Of a stretch of DNA of 64,000 nt, positions 33,255 through 41,425 are shown one piece after another (position 1 is the first letter of the stretch; every line of letters starts with the position of its first letter). The translations under genes were made by a program, and so were the position numbers. Location of the stretch: the NCBI GenBank assembly GCA_946479035.1, contig CAMLDW010000004.1:1-64000 (forward strand), given 5' to 3'. The notes beneath the pieces were generated by a model. The model had not been told where the DNA came from. It saw nothing but the letters and a program-made list of their open reading frames with translations, and ran no database searches. Source of the DNA: an uncultured Chthonomonadaceae bacterium. Its GTDB lineage: Bacteria; Armatimonadota; Fimbriimonadia; Fimbriimonadales; Fimbriimonadaceae.

Positions 33255-36200
33255 ATGGGCAGGCCCTTCGTACACCTACACAACCACACGGAGTACAGCC
33301 TCCTCGACGGCGCGAACCGGATCCCCGAGATGGTCGCGCGCACGAAGGAGCTGGGCATGTCCGCGCTCGCCATCAGCGACCACGGTGTGATGTTCGGCGC
33401 GATGGAGTTCGCGTTCGAGTGCGAGCGGCAAGGGATCAAGCCGATTATCGGCATGGAGGCGTACGTTGCGCCTGGCGGGCTGCACAACAAGCAGGGAAGA
33501 GAGGAGTCGCAGGGGTACCACCTGCTGCTGCTCGCGCGCAACGACGAGGGTTACAAGAACCTTTGCCGTCTGCACTCGGTCGCCGCGCTCGAAGGGTTCT
33601 ATTACAAGCCTCGCATCGATCACGAGCTTTTGCGAAAGCACTCGAGGGGGCTGATCTCTTCGAGCACGTGCCTGGGCAGCGAGATCAACCAGTTCCTGCT
33701 CGCAAACGACTACGAGAGCGCCCTGCGCACCGCGCGGATGTACAAGGAGATGCTCGACGAGGGGTGCTACTTCATCGAGCTGCAGGACCACGGCCTGCCG
33801 GAGCAGCACAAAGTCAACGGGCAACTGCTCAAGATCGCGCAGGAGCTGGACCTTCCTCTCGTTGCGACGAACGACGCCCACTACCTGTGCAAGAGCGACG
33901 CCGAGCCGCACGACGTGCTGCTCTGCATCGGCACCGGCTCGCTTATCGAGGACGAAAAGCGGCTCCGTTTCGAGACGCAGGAGTTCTACGTCAAGTCGCC
34001 AGAGGAGATGGCGCGGCTGTTCTCCGCGCACCCCGAGGCGATCGAGAACAGCTTGCGCTTTGCTGAGATGTGCGACGTGCGGGTCTCGAGCCAGCGGGCG
34101 GCTATGCCGACCCCGGACCTCCCGCCCGGCTCGACTCCGCGCGAGTTCTTGAAGGAGCTGGCGGAGAAGGGACTGCAGAACCGCGTGCGTGGCGCGACGG
34201 ACGTTCACTGGCAGCGCCTGGAGTTCGAGCTCGGCGTCGTCGCGCAGACCGGCTTCGAGTCCTATTTCCTGCTCGTTCGCGAGTTCACGAACTTCAGCCG
34301 ATCGCAGGGGATCATGACTGGCGTGCGCGGTTCGGCGGCAGGATCGCTCGTCTCGTACGCGATCGGGATCACCGACGTGGACCCGATCGAGTACGACCTG
34401 ACCTTTGAACGGTTCCTCAACCCGGAGCGCGTGAGCATGCCGGACATCGACCTCGACTTCGAGGACGAGCGGCGCGAGGAGGTGATCCGTTGGGTGACGG
34501 AGAAGTACGGCAAGGACCGGGTCGCGCAGATCGTGACGTTCGGGACGCTCGGCGCAAAGGCCGCGATGCGCGATGCAGGCCGCGTCATGGGGTACGCGCC
34601 GATGGAGGTCGACAAGCTGTGCAAGCTGGTCCCGAGCGGCCCCGGTTGGAGCATCGACCGCGCACTGAAGGAGTCGGCGGAGTTCCGATCGGCGGTCGCG
34701 CAGGACCATCGGACGAAGAAGCTCGTGGACACCGCCAAGAGCGTCGAGGGGATCGCGCGGCACAGCGGAGTCCACGCCGCCGGGATCGTGATCTCCAGGG
34801 AGCCGCTGAGCGAGCACATCCCTCTCTATCGCTCGGGCGACGGGCAGGCGATCACGGGCTATGAGATGGGCGTGCTCGAGCAGGTCGGCCTGCTCAAGAT
34901 GGACTTCCTCGGACTTTCCAACCTCACAGTGCTGTCCAAGGCGGTAGCGAACATCCAGCGAACCCACGCGGAACTCTCTGACGACGAGAAGCTACAGCAC
35001 CCCGTGCTTGTCGGAGGCGTCGGTGCGATTCCGCTCGACGACCCGAAGACGTACGAGATGCTCGGGCGCGGGGACACGATCGGCGTGTTCCAGCTCGAAT
35101 CGGCCGGTATGCGCCGCAACATCATCGAGCTCAAGCCGCAGAACGAGCGCGAGCTCGCCGCGATGGTCGCTCTCTACCGTCCCGGCCCGATGGAGCACAT
35201 CGCGCGCTACGTCGCCAACAAGCACGGACGACAAAAGCCGGAAGTGCTCGACGCGCGCATGGGGCCGATCTTGGAGGAGACCTACGGCGTAATCGTCTAC
35301 CAGGACCAGGTCCTCAAGGTCGTGCAGGCGCTCGCCGGGTTTAGCCTCGGCAAGGCGGACATCCTGCGAAAGGCGATGGGGAAGAAGAACCTCGACACGA
35401 TGGAGCAGATGCGCGACGAGTTCTTGCAAGGGTGTGCCGCAAACGGAGTGGAGAAGGGTGTGGCCCTGAAGGTGTGGGAGCTCCTGCTGCCGTTCGCCGG
35501 CTATGCCTTCAACAAGGCGCACGCTGTGTGCTATGCGATCATCGCCGCGCAGACGGCGTACCTCAAGGCGAACTACCCCGTCGAGTATATGGCCGCGCTG
35601 CTCGCCGTGTATCGCACCAAGGAGGATCGCGTCACGACGTTCATCGAAGAGTGCCGGCACCAGGGCATCGACGTGCTCCCCCCCGACGTAAACAGGTCCG
35701 GCGTGGACTTTGAGATCGAAAGGTCGGGCAGCAAGCAGGCCGTGCGGTTTGGGCTCGGCGCGATCAAGAACGTCGGCGAAGGGCTCGTGCGGCATATCAT
35801 CAAGGCGCGCGAGGGCAAACCGTTTACGCACCTATTCGAGTTCTGCGCCGAGGTGCGCGAGGGCGGCCTCAACCGGCTCGGGCTCGAATCGCTGATCAAA
35901 GCAGGCGCGCTCGACAGCGTCGACAGGAACCGCTATCGCCTGCTGAACGCGGCAGAGGCGGCGATCGAGTTCGGACACCGCTCTTTGCGCGAGCGAATGG
36001 TCGGGCAGGACTCGCTCTTTGGCGGCGAGGCGCCTGGGTCGCAGATCCAGCTTCCGTTGCTGCCACAGGCGACTCCCCCGACGCGCGGAGAGATCCTGTC
36101 GTGGGAGAAAGAGGGGATGGGGATCTACGTCTCCGACCACCCGCTGCGCGGCTATGAACGGACGCTCGCCGAGGCCGCCAGCCACACGTGTCAAAGCGTG

Positions 36201-36788
36201 GCGGAGCTCCAAGAAGGGACGCGGGTGCGCCTTGCAGGTGTGGTCGCATCTGTGCGCGAGATGACGACGCGCCGTGGCGAGCGCATGGCGACGCTCGTGC
36301 TCGAGGACTTCAGCGGCCAAACCTCGTGCATGATGTTCCCGCAATCGTTCGCCAAGCTGCGCTCCCGCATCGATCGGGACGCGGTCGTGTGCATCAAAGG
36401 CACGGTCAAGCACAGGCAGCGGCCGGGCGCGACGGAGATCGAGGTAGAGGTCGCAGTAGACGACGTCGAGCAGATCGCCGCGCTGCCCATTGCGGACCAG
36501 CTCGACGACTCGGTCGCGGGCACCGTGATCGTGCGCGTGTTCAGCGCCACCAAGGCTGAGCTGTTAGAGCTACGGCGCATCATCGAGGCGAACCCTGGCG
36601 AGTTCGAAGTCGTTATTCAGTTGGGGGACGACCCCAAAGCCCAGCCGATCGTGCCTTTGCACAGGGTCAGGGCGGACGACGGTTTCTTGCGGCAGGTCAA
36701 GCGGGTACTCTCCCGTTGCGAGACCGACCTAGTCATTAATAGGCATCGGTCCCAATCGGAGGAACCGACCCCCGCAGGTGTTCGTTAG
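33255..36788 (+). CDS. dnaE: DNA polymerase III alpha subunit
   Basis: Main replicative polymerase, 1177 residues. Domains in order: PHP domain beginning FVHLHNHTEYSLLDGANR at residue 4, palm with the catalytic PDIDLDFEDERREEV near residue 396, thumb/fingers with KMDFLGLSNLTVL near 550 and AYAFNKAHAVCYA-like GYAFNKAHAVCYAII near 750, a helix-hairpin-helix (LESLIKAGALDS near 880), and an OB fold (VRLAGVVASVREMTTRRGERM near 994). There is no intein and no exonuclease insertion, so it is DnaE1 type. The start is set by the PHP motif and the promoter. Earlier in-frame starts from 32796 run through the terminator and are rejected. Confidence 0.96.
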   Translation: MGRPFVHLHNHTEYSLLDGANRIPEMVARTKELGMSALAISDHGVMFGAMEFAFECERQGIKPIIGMEAYVAPGGLHNKQGREESQGYHLLLLARNDEGYKNLCRLHSVAALEGFYYKPRIDHELLRKHSRGLISSSTCLGSEINQFLLANDYESALRTARMYKEMLDEGCYFIELQDHGLPEQHKVNGQLLKIAQELDLPLVATNDAHYLCKSDAEPHDVLLCIGTGSLIEDEKRLRFETQEFYVKSPEEMARLFSAHPEAIENSLRFAEMCDVRVSSQRAAMPTPDLPPGSTPREFLKELAEKGLQNRVRGATDVHWQRLEFELGVVAQTGFESYFLLVREFTNFSRSQGIMTGVRGSAAGSLVSYAIGITDVDPIEYDLTFERFLNPERVSMPDIDLDFEDERREEVIRWVTEKYGKDRVAQIVTFGTLGAKAAMRDAGRVMGYAPMEVDKLCKLVPSGPGWSIDRALKESAEFRSAVAQDHRTKKLVDTAKSVEGIARHSGVHAAGIVISREPLSEHIPLYRSGDGQAITGYEMGVLEQVGLLKMDFLGLSNLTVLSKAVANIQRTHAELSDDEKLQHPVLVGGVGAIPLDDPKTYEMLGRGDTIGVFQLESAGMRRNIIELKPQNERELAAMVALYRPGPMEHIARYVANKHGRQKPEVLDARMGPILEETYGVIVYQDQVLKVVQALAGFSLGKADILRKAMGKKNLDTMEQMRDEFLQGCAANGVEKGVALKVWELLLPFAGYAFNKAHAVCYAIIAAQTAYLKANYPVEYMAALLAVYRTKEDRVTTFIEECRHQGIDVLPPDVNRSGVDFEIERSGSKQAVRFGLGAIKNVGEGLVRHIIKAREGKPFTHLFEFCAEVREGGLNRLGLESLIKAGALDSVDRNRYRLLNAAEAAIEFGHRSLRERMVGQDSLFGGEAPGSQIQLPLLPQATPPTRGEILSWEKEGMGIYVSDHPLRGYERTLAEAASHTCQSVAELQEGTRVRLAGVVASVREMTTRRGERMATLVLEDFSGQTSCMMFPQSFAKLRSRIDRDAVVCIKGTVKHRQRPGATEIEVEVAVDDVEQIAALPIADQLDDSVAGTVIVRVFSATKAELLELRRIIEANPGEFEVVIQLGDDPKAQPIVPLHRVRADDGFLRQVKRVLSRCETDLVINRHRSQSEEPTPAGVR

Positions 36789-36795
36789 ACACCTG
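36775..36795 (+). terminator. Hairpin over the dnaE stop codon
   Basis: CAGGTGT (36775-36781) pairs with ACACCTG (36789-36795); the dnaE TAG lies in the loop. It lacks a U-tract and sits just before the GGGAG Shine-Dalgarno of the next gene, so it may tune translation rather than stop transcription. Confidence 0.35.
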
Positions 36796-36805
36796 GGAGC
36801 CAGCC

Positions 36806-37558
36806 ATGGTGATCAGACCCGTTTTTCGGCTCGTGACGGCGCTTATCGCGGCGTCGCTTGGGACTGCCGCCTCGGCCAAGGAGATGGACGCCTTCGACGC
36901 ACAGTACGCGGACATCTCGATCCTGCAGCTGAAGCCGATCCAGGCGGAGCTAGGGGTCACAGAGGCGCAGCGCACGAAGCTGAACGCGCACGCAGCTTGG
37001 CTTAACGGCCAGACCTCGTCGATCGACTCGCAAGTCAAGAGCGGGAAGCTCAAGGCCGAGGATGCAAACAGGCAGATGGAAGGGATCCTCGCTTCCTTCA
37101 AGTCGCGCATTCTGGGCGAGCTGACTGCCATGCAAATCAAACGGCTGCGCGAGATCACGCTCCAGCGTGACGGCCTCATTCCTCTGCTCGACAAGCAGGT
37201 CGCCGACAAGATCGGCATGACAAGCGCTCAGCTCACCAAGCTCCGCGACGCCTACCTTGAAAACGACAAGAAGGCGAAGGACATCCAGACCGCCGCGTTC
37301 AAACCGATCTTTGACAAGTACGCCGCCATGAAGCCCAAGAACGACGCCGAGAAAAAGGCGCTTTCTGACCAGGCGAACAAAGAGCTCGAGGCGGCGAAGT
37401 CACGGATCCAGCCGCAGCTCGAGGAGCTCGGCAGGCAGTTCGCGCAGTTCGTCGACGCGGCGCTGAGCAAAGGCCAGCACGAGGCGTTCGAATCGCTGAA
37501 GGGCAGGCCGTTCAAAGTTCCCGCGCAGACGCCGCCCAAGACCGGCTCAGGCGGCTAG
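36806..37558 (+). CDS. Secreted helical LTxxQ-like protein
   Basis: A 250-residue exported protein of unknown role. The signal peptide ends at TAASAK near residue 24. The mature part is almost all helix with coiled-coil-like charge patterns and three motifs of the LTxxQ type: VTEAQRTKL near 50, LTAMQIKRL near 106 and MTSAQLTKL near 134. The end [17 protein letters not shown] matches in style the C-terminus of the Gly-rich protein at 5282-5983. A GGGAG Shine-Dalgarno precedes the ATG 17 bp after dnaE. A periplasmic sensor/chaperone role like CpxP/Spy is possible only by analogy. Its TAG shares CTAG with the convergent gene. Confidence 0.75.
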   Translation: MVIRPVFRLVTALIAASLGTAASAKEMDAFDAQYADISILQLKPIQAELGVTEAQRTKLNAHAAWLNGQTSSIDSQVKSGKLKAEDANRQMEGILASFKSRILGELTAMQIKRLREITLQRDGLIPLLDKQVADKIGMTSAQLTKLRDAYLENDKKAKDIQTAAFKPIFDKYAAMKPKNDAEKKALSDQANKELEAAKSRIQPQLEELGRQFAQFVDAALSKGQHEAFESLKGRPFKVPAQTPPKTGSGG

Positions 37559-38148
37559 CGCGCTACCAGGTCGCACGCCTCGGGCGGCATCCAGTGCGCG
37601 TCTTTGCCCTCCCACTTCACGTTGCAGCCGATCGGGTTCGTGAGCGCAATCTTCGGCACCTCGCCCGCCAGCACCGAGTCGAGCGCGTCCTCGAGCTCGT
37701 TGGTCTTTGCTTGCGTCCAGTCGCGAGGGTTGTCGATCGCGCGCCCGGTGTAGACCAGACTGCGGTCCTTGTCGAAGACAAAGAAGTGCGGCGTGCGCAG
37801 TGCGCCGTACCTCAGTGCGACCTGCTGAGAAGCGTCGTGCAAGTAGGGCCAAGGGAACCCGTGCTCCTTCATCCGCGCGACCATGTGCGGGAAGTCGTCG
37901 TCTTCGTGCGTCTTGGCGCTGTTGCTGTTGATCGCAACGAACTTGACCCCCATGGGCGCGCACTTCTGCGCGGTCTTGTGCGTCTGTTCGTCGCTGCCAA
38001 GCACGTAAGGGCAGTGGTTGCACGTGAAGAACACTACGAGCGCTGGCGCGCCGGCGAAGCTTTCAAGGCTGTATGTCTTTCCGTCCGTGGCAGGCAAAGA
38101 AAAGCCCGGTGCCTGCGCTCCGATTTCGAGCGTAAACGGTTTCGTCAT
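37555..38148 (-). CDS. Thioredoxin-fold (AhpC/TSA-like) protein
   Basis: A 197-residue cytoplasmic protein of the peroxiredoxin-like group (PRX-like 1). The core [20 protein letters not shown] near residues 35-54 carries a C-x2-C pair, so it can act as a thiol-disulfide oxidoreductase; [20 protein letters not shown] and [20 protein letters not shown] are typical neighbours in this family. There is no signal peptide. It is a single gene, convergent with the LTxxQ-like gene with a 4-bp shared stop, and divergent from the HD gene. Confidence 0.87.
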   Translation of the reverse strand: MTKPFTLEIGAQAPGFSLPATDGKTYSLESFAGAPALVVFFTCNHCPYVLGSDEQTHKTAQKCAPMGVKFVAINSNSAKTHEDDDFPHMVARMKEHGFPWPYLHDASQQVALRYGALRTPHFFVFDKDRSLVYTGRAIDNPRDWTQAKTNELEDALDSVLAGEVPKIALTNPIGCNVKWEGKDAHWMPPEACDLVAR

Positions 38149-38168
38149 GCGAGGAGGCTACCACGGGC

Positions 38169-38174
38169 TAGACT
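38169..38174 (+). promoter_or_regulatory. Leaderless-type -10 (TAGACT) for the HD gene
   Basis: TAGACT lies exactly 6 nt before the ATG at 38181, with no Shine-Dalgarno. Confidence 0.5.
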
Positions 38175-38180
38175 GCGCGC

Positions 38181-38768
38181 ATGGGCGGGTTGGAACAGCG
38201 GCTGGCGTTCGTCGAAGAGATCGACAAGCTCAAGAGCGTCGTGCGGCGCACTCGTCTCATCGGTGAGGAGCGCCGGGAGAACTCGGCCGAGCACTCGTGG
38301 CACGTGGCAACGATGGCGCTCGCGCTCGGTCCGCTCGCGCCGCCTGGTGTGGACCCTGACCGCGCCATCAGGATGCTGCTCGTGCACGACATCGTCGAGA
38401 TCGACGTCGGCGACACCTTTGCCTACGACGTCGAGGGGCACAATGACAAGCCGCATAAGGAGATGAAGGCGGCCGAGCGCATCTTTGGGCTCTTGCCGGG
38501 CGAGACTGCGGGCGAGCTGCGCACGCTCTGGGAAGAGTTCGAATCAGCGCAGACGCCGACCGGTGCTTTCGCGCACTCCGTAGACCGCTTCCTCCCCATC
38601 CTGCACAACTACCGCACCGACGGGTACGCGTGGCGCGAGCACGGCATCTCGCGCTCGCAGGTCTTGCAGCGAAACGCGGTGATCGAGCGCGGCTGTCCCT
38701 GCCTCTGGCCGGTGCTGCTCCGCTTGGTAGAGGACGCCGTCGCGCGCGGAATGCTCAAGGACGCCTGA
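38181..38768 (+). CDS. HD-domain 5'-nucleotidase (YfbR/HDDC2-like)
   Basis: A 195-residue cytoplasmic metal-dependent phosphohydrolase. The signature residues are the first His in ENSAEHSWHVATMALAL near residue 38, the HD pair in MLLVHDIVEIDVGD near residue 72, and a conserved Asp in the helix FAHSVDRFLPILHNY near 133. Members of this group dephosphorylate 5'-deoxyribonucleotides. The start follows TAGACT by 6 nt. The gene is followed 26 bp later by the amidohydrolase gene, which has its own -10. Confidence 0.87.
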   Translation: MGGLEQRLAFVEEIDKLKSVVRRTRLIGEERRENSAEHSWHVATMALALGPLAPPGVDPDRAIRMLLVHDIVEIDVGDTFAYDVEGHNDKPHKEMKAAERIFGLLPGETAGELRTLWEEFESAQTPTGAFAHSVDRFLPILHNYRTDGYAWREHGISRSQVLQRNAVIERGCPCLWPVLLRLVEDAVARGMLKDA

Positions 38769-38782
38769 CCCTCGCGACCCAG

Positions 38783-38788
38783 TAGAAT
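38783..38788 (+). promoter_or_regulatory. Leaderless-type -10 (TAGAAT) for the amidohydrolase gene
   Basis: TAGAAT lies exactly 6 nt before the ATG at 38795, with no Shine-Dalgarno. Confidence 0.55.
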
Positions 38789-38794
38789 CCCGCC

Positions 38795-40408
38795 ATGCTC
38801 TTTGCGCTCGCCTCCGCGATGCTTTTCCCGCAACCGGCGGACCTCGTCGTAAAGAACGCCGTGGTCTGGTCTGACGGCATGACCGGCTTTGCGTCGTTCA
38901 TCGCAGTTCAGGGCGGCAAGTTCGTTTACATCGGGAGGGAGGACGCGAACTACGTCGGGCCAAGTACAGTGGTCGTTGACGCGCACGGACAGACGGTCTT
39001 GCCGGGCCTAATCGATTCGCACGTGCACATGCTCAGCGGCGGAGCAAGCCTCACCGACGTCCAACTGCGAGACGCGAAGGACAAGGCCGACTTCATCGCG
39101 AAGCTAAACGCGTATGCGCTGGCACACCCGGAACGGACTTGGATCACCGGTGGGCGCTGGTCGACCGAAAGCTGGGCGGACAAGACTGAGCCTACGCGCC
39201 AGTGGCTCGACGAGGCCGTCCCAGACCGCCCCGTGTTCCTCAGTCGGATGGACGGGCACTCGGCCGTCGCCAGCACTAGGGCCCTTCAGCTCGCGGGCGT
39301 GACGAAGGAGACGCCGGATCCGGCGGGCGGTCGTATAGTACGCGAACAAGACGGCTCGCCGGCCGGCATCCTTAGGGAGACGGCAACGGGGCTCGTCGGG
39401 CGGTTCATCCCGAACAAGGCTGTGTCTGTGCGCGCCGACGATCTGCGCGCCGCGATGAAGGAGGCGAACGCGCTCGGCATCACCAGTGTCGCCGACATCC
39501 CGGTCGAAGGCGACCTCGACGCGTACCAGCAAGTCGCGAAGTCGGGCGGCTTCACCGTCCGGTTCGGGCTCTATCCGGTCCTCGGCACAGGGTCCGTCGC
39601 GCGCGTCAAGTCTGAGTTCCAGCCAGTGCCGGGGTTCTTGGAGCTCAAGGGCGTCAAGGTCTACATGGATGGCTCGCTTGGCTCGCGCACCGCGTGGATG
39701 GCAGAACCGTTCAACAACAACCCGGCCGACGGCGCGGACAACCGCGGCCTTCCCAGGCCGGAAGTGACCAACGGGACGATCAAGCGCATCTCTGAGATCT
39801 GTGCGACGAACAAGCTCCAACTGATCGGGCACGCGATCGGCGACATGGCGAACCACGTCCTGCTCGGCATCTTCCAAGGCGCTTGGTCGGACGTGCGCTC
39901 GGCTCGTCCGCGGCTCGAGCACGCCCAACACCTCATGCCTGCGGACATCCCGCTGATCGGAAGGCTCGGCGTGGTCTGTTCAATGCAACCGTTCCACAAG
40001 GCGGACGACGGGCGTTACGCCGAGTCTTACATCGGAGCGGAGCGCTCGAAGTCCAGCTACGCATACAAGGACATCCTTGATTCCGGCGGGATCCTCGCGT
40101 TCGGTTCCGATTGGCCGGTGGTGACGAACAACCCGTTCGTGGGGGTCGAGGCGGCGGTGACGGGCCGGACCTTGGCCGGCACCTTTTGGCAGACTCAGAA
40201 CAACATCACGGTGATGGAGGCGCTGCGCGCCTACACTTGCTCAGGCGCGTATGCGATGTTCTGGGAGGACAAGGTCGGCAAGATCGCTCCAGGGTTCTTC
40301 GCGGACTTTGTCGTATTGAACCAGTCCGTGTTCGGCCCAGCGCCCAAGTGGGGCGAGATCGCGCCGATCGCAACATACGTGAGCGGCAAGAAAGTGTTCG
40401 GGGACTAG
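38795..40408 (+). CDS. YtcJ-like amidohydrolase
   Basis: A 537-residue metal-dependent hydrolase of the amidohydrolase superfamily (YtcJ/LAF3 group). The N-terminal beta-sandwich (ADLVVKNAVVWSDG near residue 15) is followed by the metal-binding H-x-H in LPGLIDSHVHMLSG near 70, a mid-barrel His in QLIGHAIGD near 350, a second His in RLEHAQHLM near 373, and the C-terminal FGSDWPV Asp near 436. Substrate unknown; relatives act on N-substituted amides or cyclic ureas. The first residues are mildly hydrophobic, so export cannot be excluded. Its TAG shares CTAG with the lemA stop. Confidence 0.88.
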   Translation: MLFALASAMLFPQPADLVVKNAVVWSDGMTGFASFIAVQGGKFVYIGREDANYVGPSTVVVDAHGQTVLPGLIDSHVHMLSGGASLTDVQLRDAKDKADFIAKLNAYALAHPERTWITGGRWSTESWADKTEPTRQWLDEAVPDRPVFLSRMDGHSAVASTRALQLAGVTKETPDPAGGRIVREQDGSPAGILRETATGLVGRFIPNKAVSVRADDLRAAMKEANALGITSVADIPVEGDLDAYQQVAKSGGFTVRFGLYPVLGTGSVARVKSEFQPVPGFLELKGVKVYMDGSLGSRTAWMAEPFNNNPADGADNRGLPRPEVTNGTIKRISEICATNKLQLIGHAIGDMANHVLLGIFQGAWSDVRSARPRLEHAQHLMPADIPLIGRLGVVCSMQPFHKADDGRYAESYIGAERSKSSYAYKDILDSGGILAFGSDWPVVTNNPFVGVEAAVTGRTLAGTFWQTQNNITVMEALRAYTCSGAYAMFWEDKVGKIAPGFFADFVVLNQSVFGPAPKWGEIAPIATYVSGKKVFGD

Positions 40409-40959
40409 AACTGCACCTTGACCGGCTCGCGCGCGGCTGGCTCGTCTAGTTCGAACAGCTCCTTCGGCTGGAAGTTGCCCATGCCGGCGATGATGTTCGT
40501 CGGGAACGCCTCGAGCTTCGTGTTGTAGCTCGTCACCACGTCGTTGTAGTACTGCCGCGCGAACGAGATCTTGTTCTCGGTGCTGCGCAGCTCTTCCTGC
40601 AACTGGATCATGTTCGTGTTCGCCTTCAGGTCCGGGTAGGCCTCTGCAAGCGCAAAGAAGCCACCGAGCGCAGACGCCACGGCGTTTTCCGCTTGCGCCT
40701 TGTCCTTCACCGAAGTCGCGCCGACGGCGCGGTTGCGCGCCTGGATGACCTTCTCGAGCGTGTCCTGCTCGAACTTCATGTATCCCTTGACCGTCTCCAC
40801 CAGGTTCGGGATCAGGTCGTAGCGCCGCTTGAGCTGCACGTCGATCTGTGCCCAGGCGTTCATCGATTCGCGTCGCGCCACGACCAAGCTGTTGTACGCG
40901 CCGATGACCGCGATGACGACCACGACGGCCAGGATGACGAGGAACCAGACAAAACCCAT
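40405..40959 (-). CDS. lemA: LemA family protein
   Basis: A 184-residue membrane-anchored protein. One N-terminal helix (VWFLVILAVVVVIAVIGAYNSLVVAR, split here over two halves) is followed by a long helical coiled-coil domain with the family motif WAQIDVQLKRRYDLIPNLV near residue 37 and YNTKLEAFP near 146. Function is not established; LemA proteins often occur with a TPM-domain protein, which is not seen here. A TACAAT on the minus strand about 15 nt upstream and an AAGGA near the ATG support the start. It is convergent with the amidohydrolase gene. Confidence 0.92.
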   Translation of the reverse strand: MGFVWFLVILAVVVVIAVIGAYNSLVVARRESMNAWAQIDVQLKRRYDLIPNLVETVKGYMKFEQDTLEKVIQARNRAVGATSVKDKAQAENAVASALGGFFALAEAYPDLKANTNMIQLQEELRSTENKISFARQYYNDVVTSYNTKLEAFPTNIIAGMGNFQPKELFELDEPAAREPVKVQF

Positions 40960-40996
40960 TTCTTTCCTTGCTGGATTGTATACGGACCGGGCCGCC

Positions 40997-41425
40997 TCAA
41001 CGTTGCGCCTTGCGGTCCAACCGCACAGGGTGGGTGTCGAACCCGGCAGGGTCGGTGAACAGCAGGGAGTCGTCCTTCTGCCAGTCCAAAGTCAGGTCCC
41101 GGTTCATCGCCTGGGTGCCAGGGCCGGAAAGCGAGACGGGCTGGCCGAACCTCGTCTTGATAGTTAGGAAGGCCCGGTCTCCGCCGGAGCGGAAGTCGCC
41201 GGTCTCTGGGATGCCGCTGCGGACCATTTCGAAGGACCCGTCCGGCTTGAGGGTCAACCGGATTCGGTTGATCGTCGCCTTGACCGGGTCGTCCGGAATG
41301 CGGTTGCCCACGAGCTGCAGGTCGCCTTGCCACTCGCCGTACCACTGATGCGCACCGCCGCACCCGCAGAGGGCCAATAGCGTCGGGCCCAGCAAGAAAA
41401 AAGCTACTGTCATACTCCTTGACAT
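40997..41425 (-). CDS. Small lipoprotein of unknown function
   Basis: A 142-residue predicted lipoprotein. The signal peptide MSRSMTVAFFLLGPTLLALC ends at a Cys in a lipobox-like LALC-G setting. The mature part is a beta-rich domain (WYGEWQGDLQLVG, then TLKPDGSFEMVRSG) that looks like a small lipocalin-like or META-like barrel. Starts at 41434 and 41413 are also possible; 41425 is preferred because it keeps positively charged residues before the hydrophobic core. Its ATG overlaps the purL ATG on the other strand in a single CATG. Confidence 0.68.
   Translation of the reverse strand: MSRSMTVAFFLLGPTLLALCGCGGAHQWYGEWQGDLQLVGNRIPDDPVKATINRIRLTLKPDGSFEMVRSGIPETGDFRSGGDRAFLTIKTRFGQPVSLSGPGTQAMNRDLTLDWQKDDSLLFTDPAGFDTHPVRLDRKAQR
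41411..41416 (+). promoter_or_regulatory. Leaderless-type -10 (CATACT) for purL
   Basis: CATACT lies 7 nt before the purL ATG at 41424. It is inside the coding sequence of the divergent lipoprotein gene. Confidence 0.5.

Noticed and set aside
33276..34967. A 563-codon minus-strand open frame opposite dnaE
   Set aside because: It is a shadow of dnaE with no recognisable domain; dnaE has full family motifs in the other strand.
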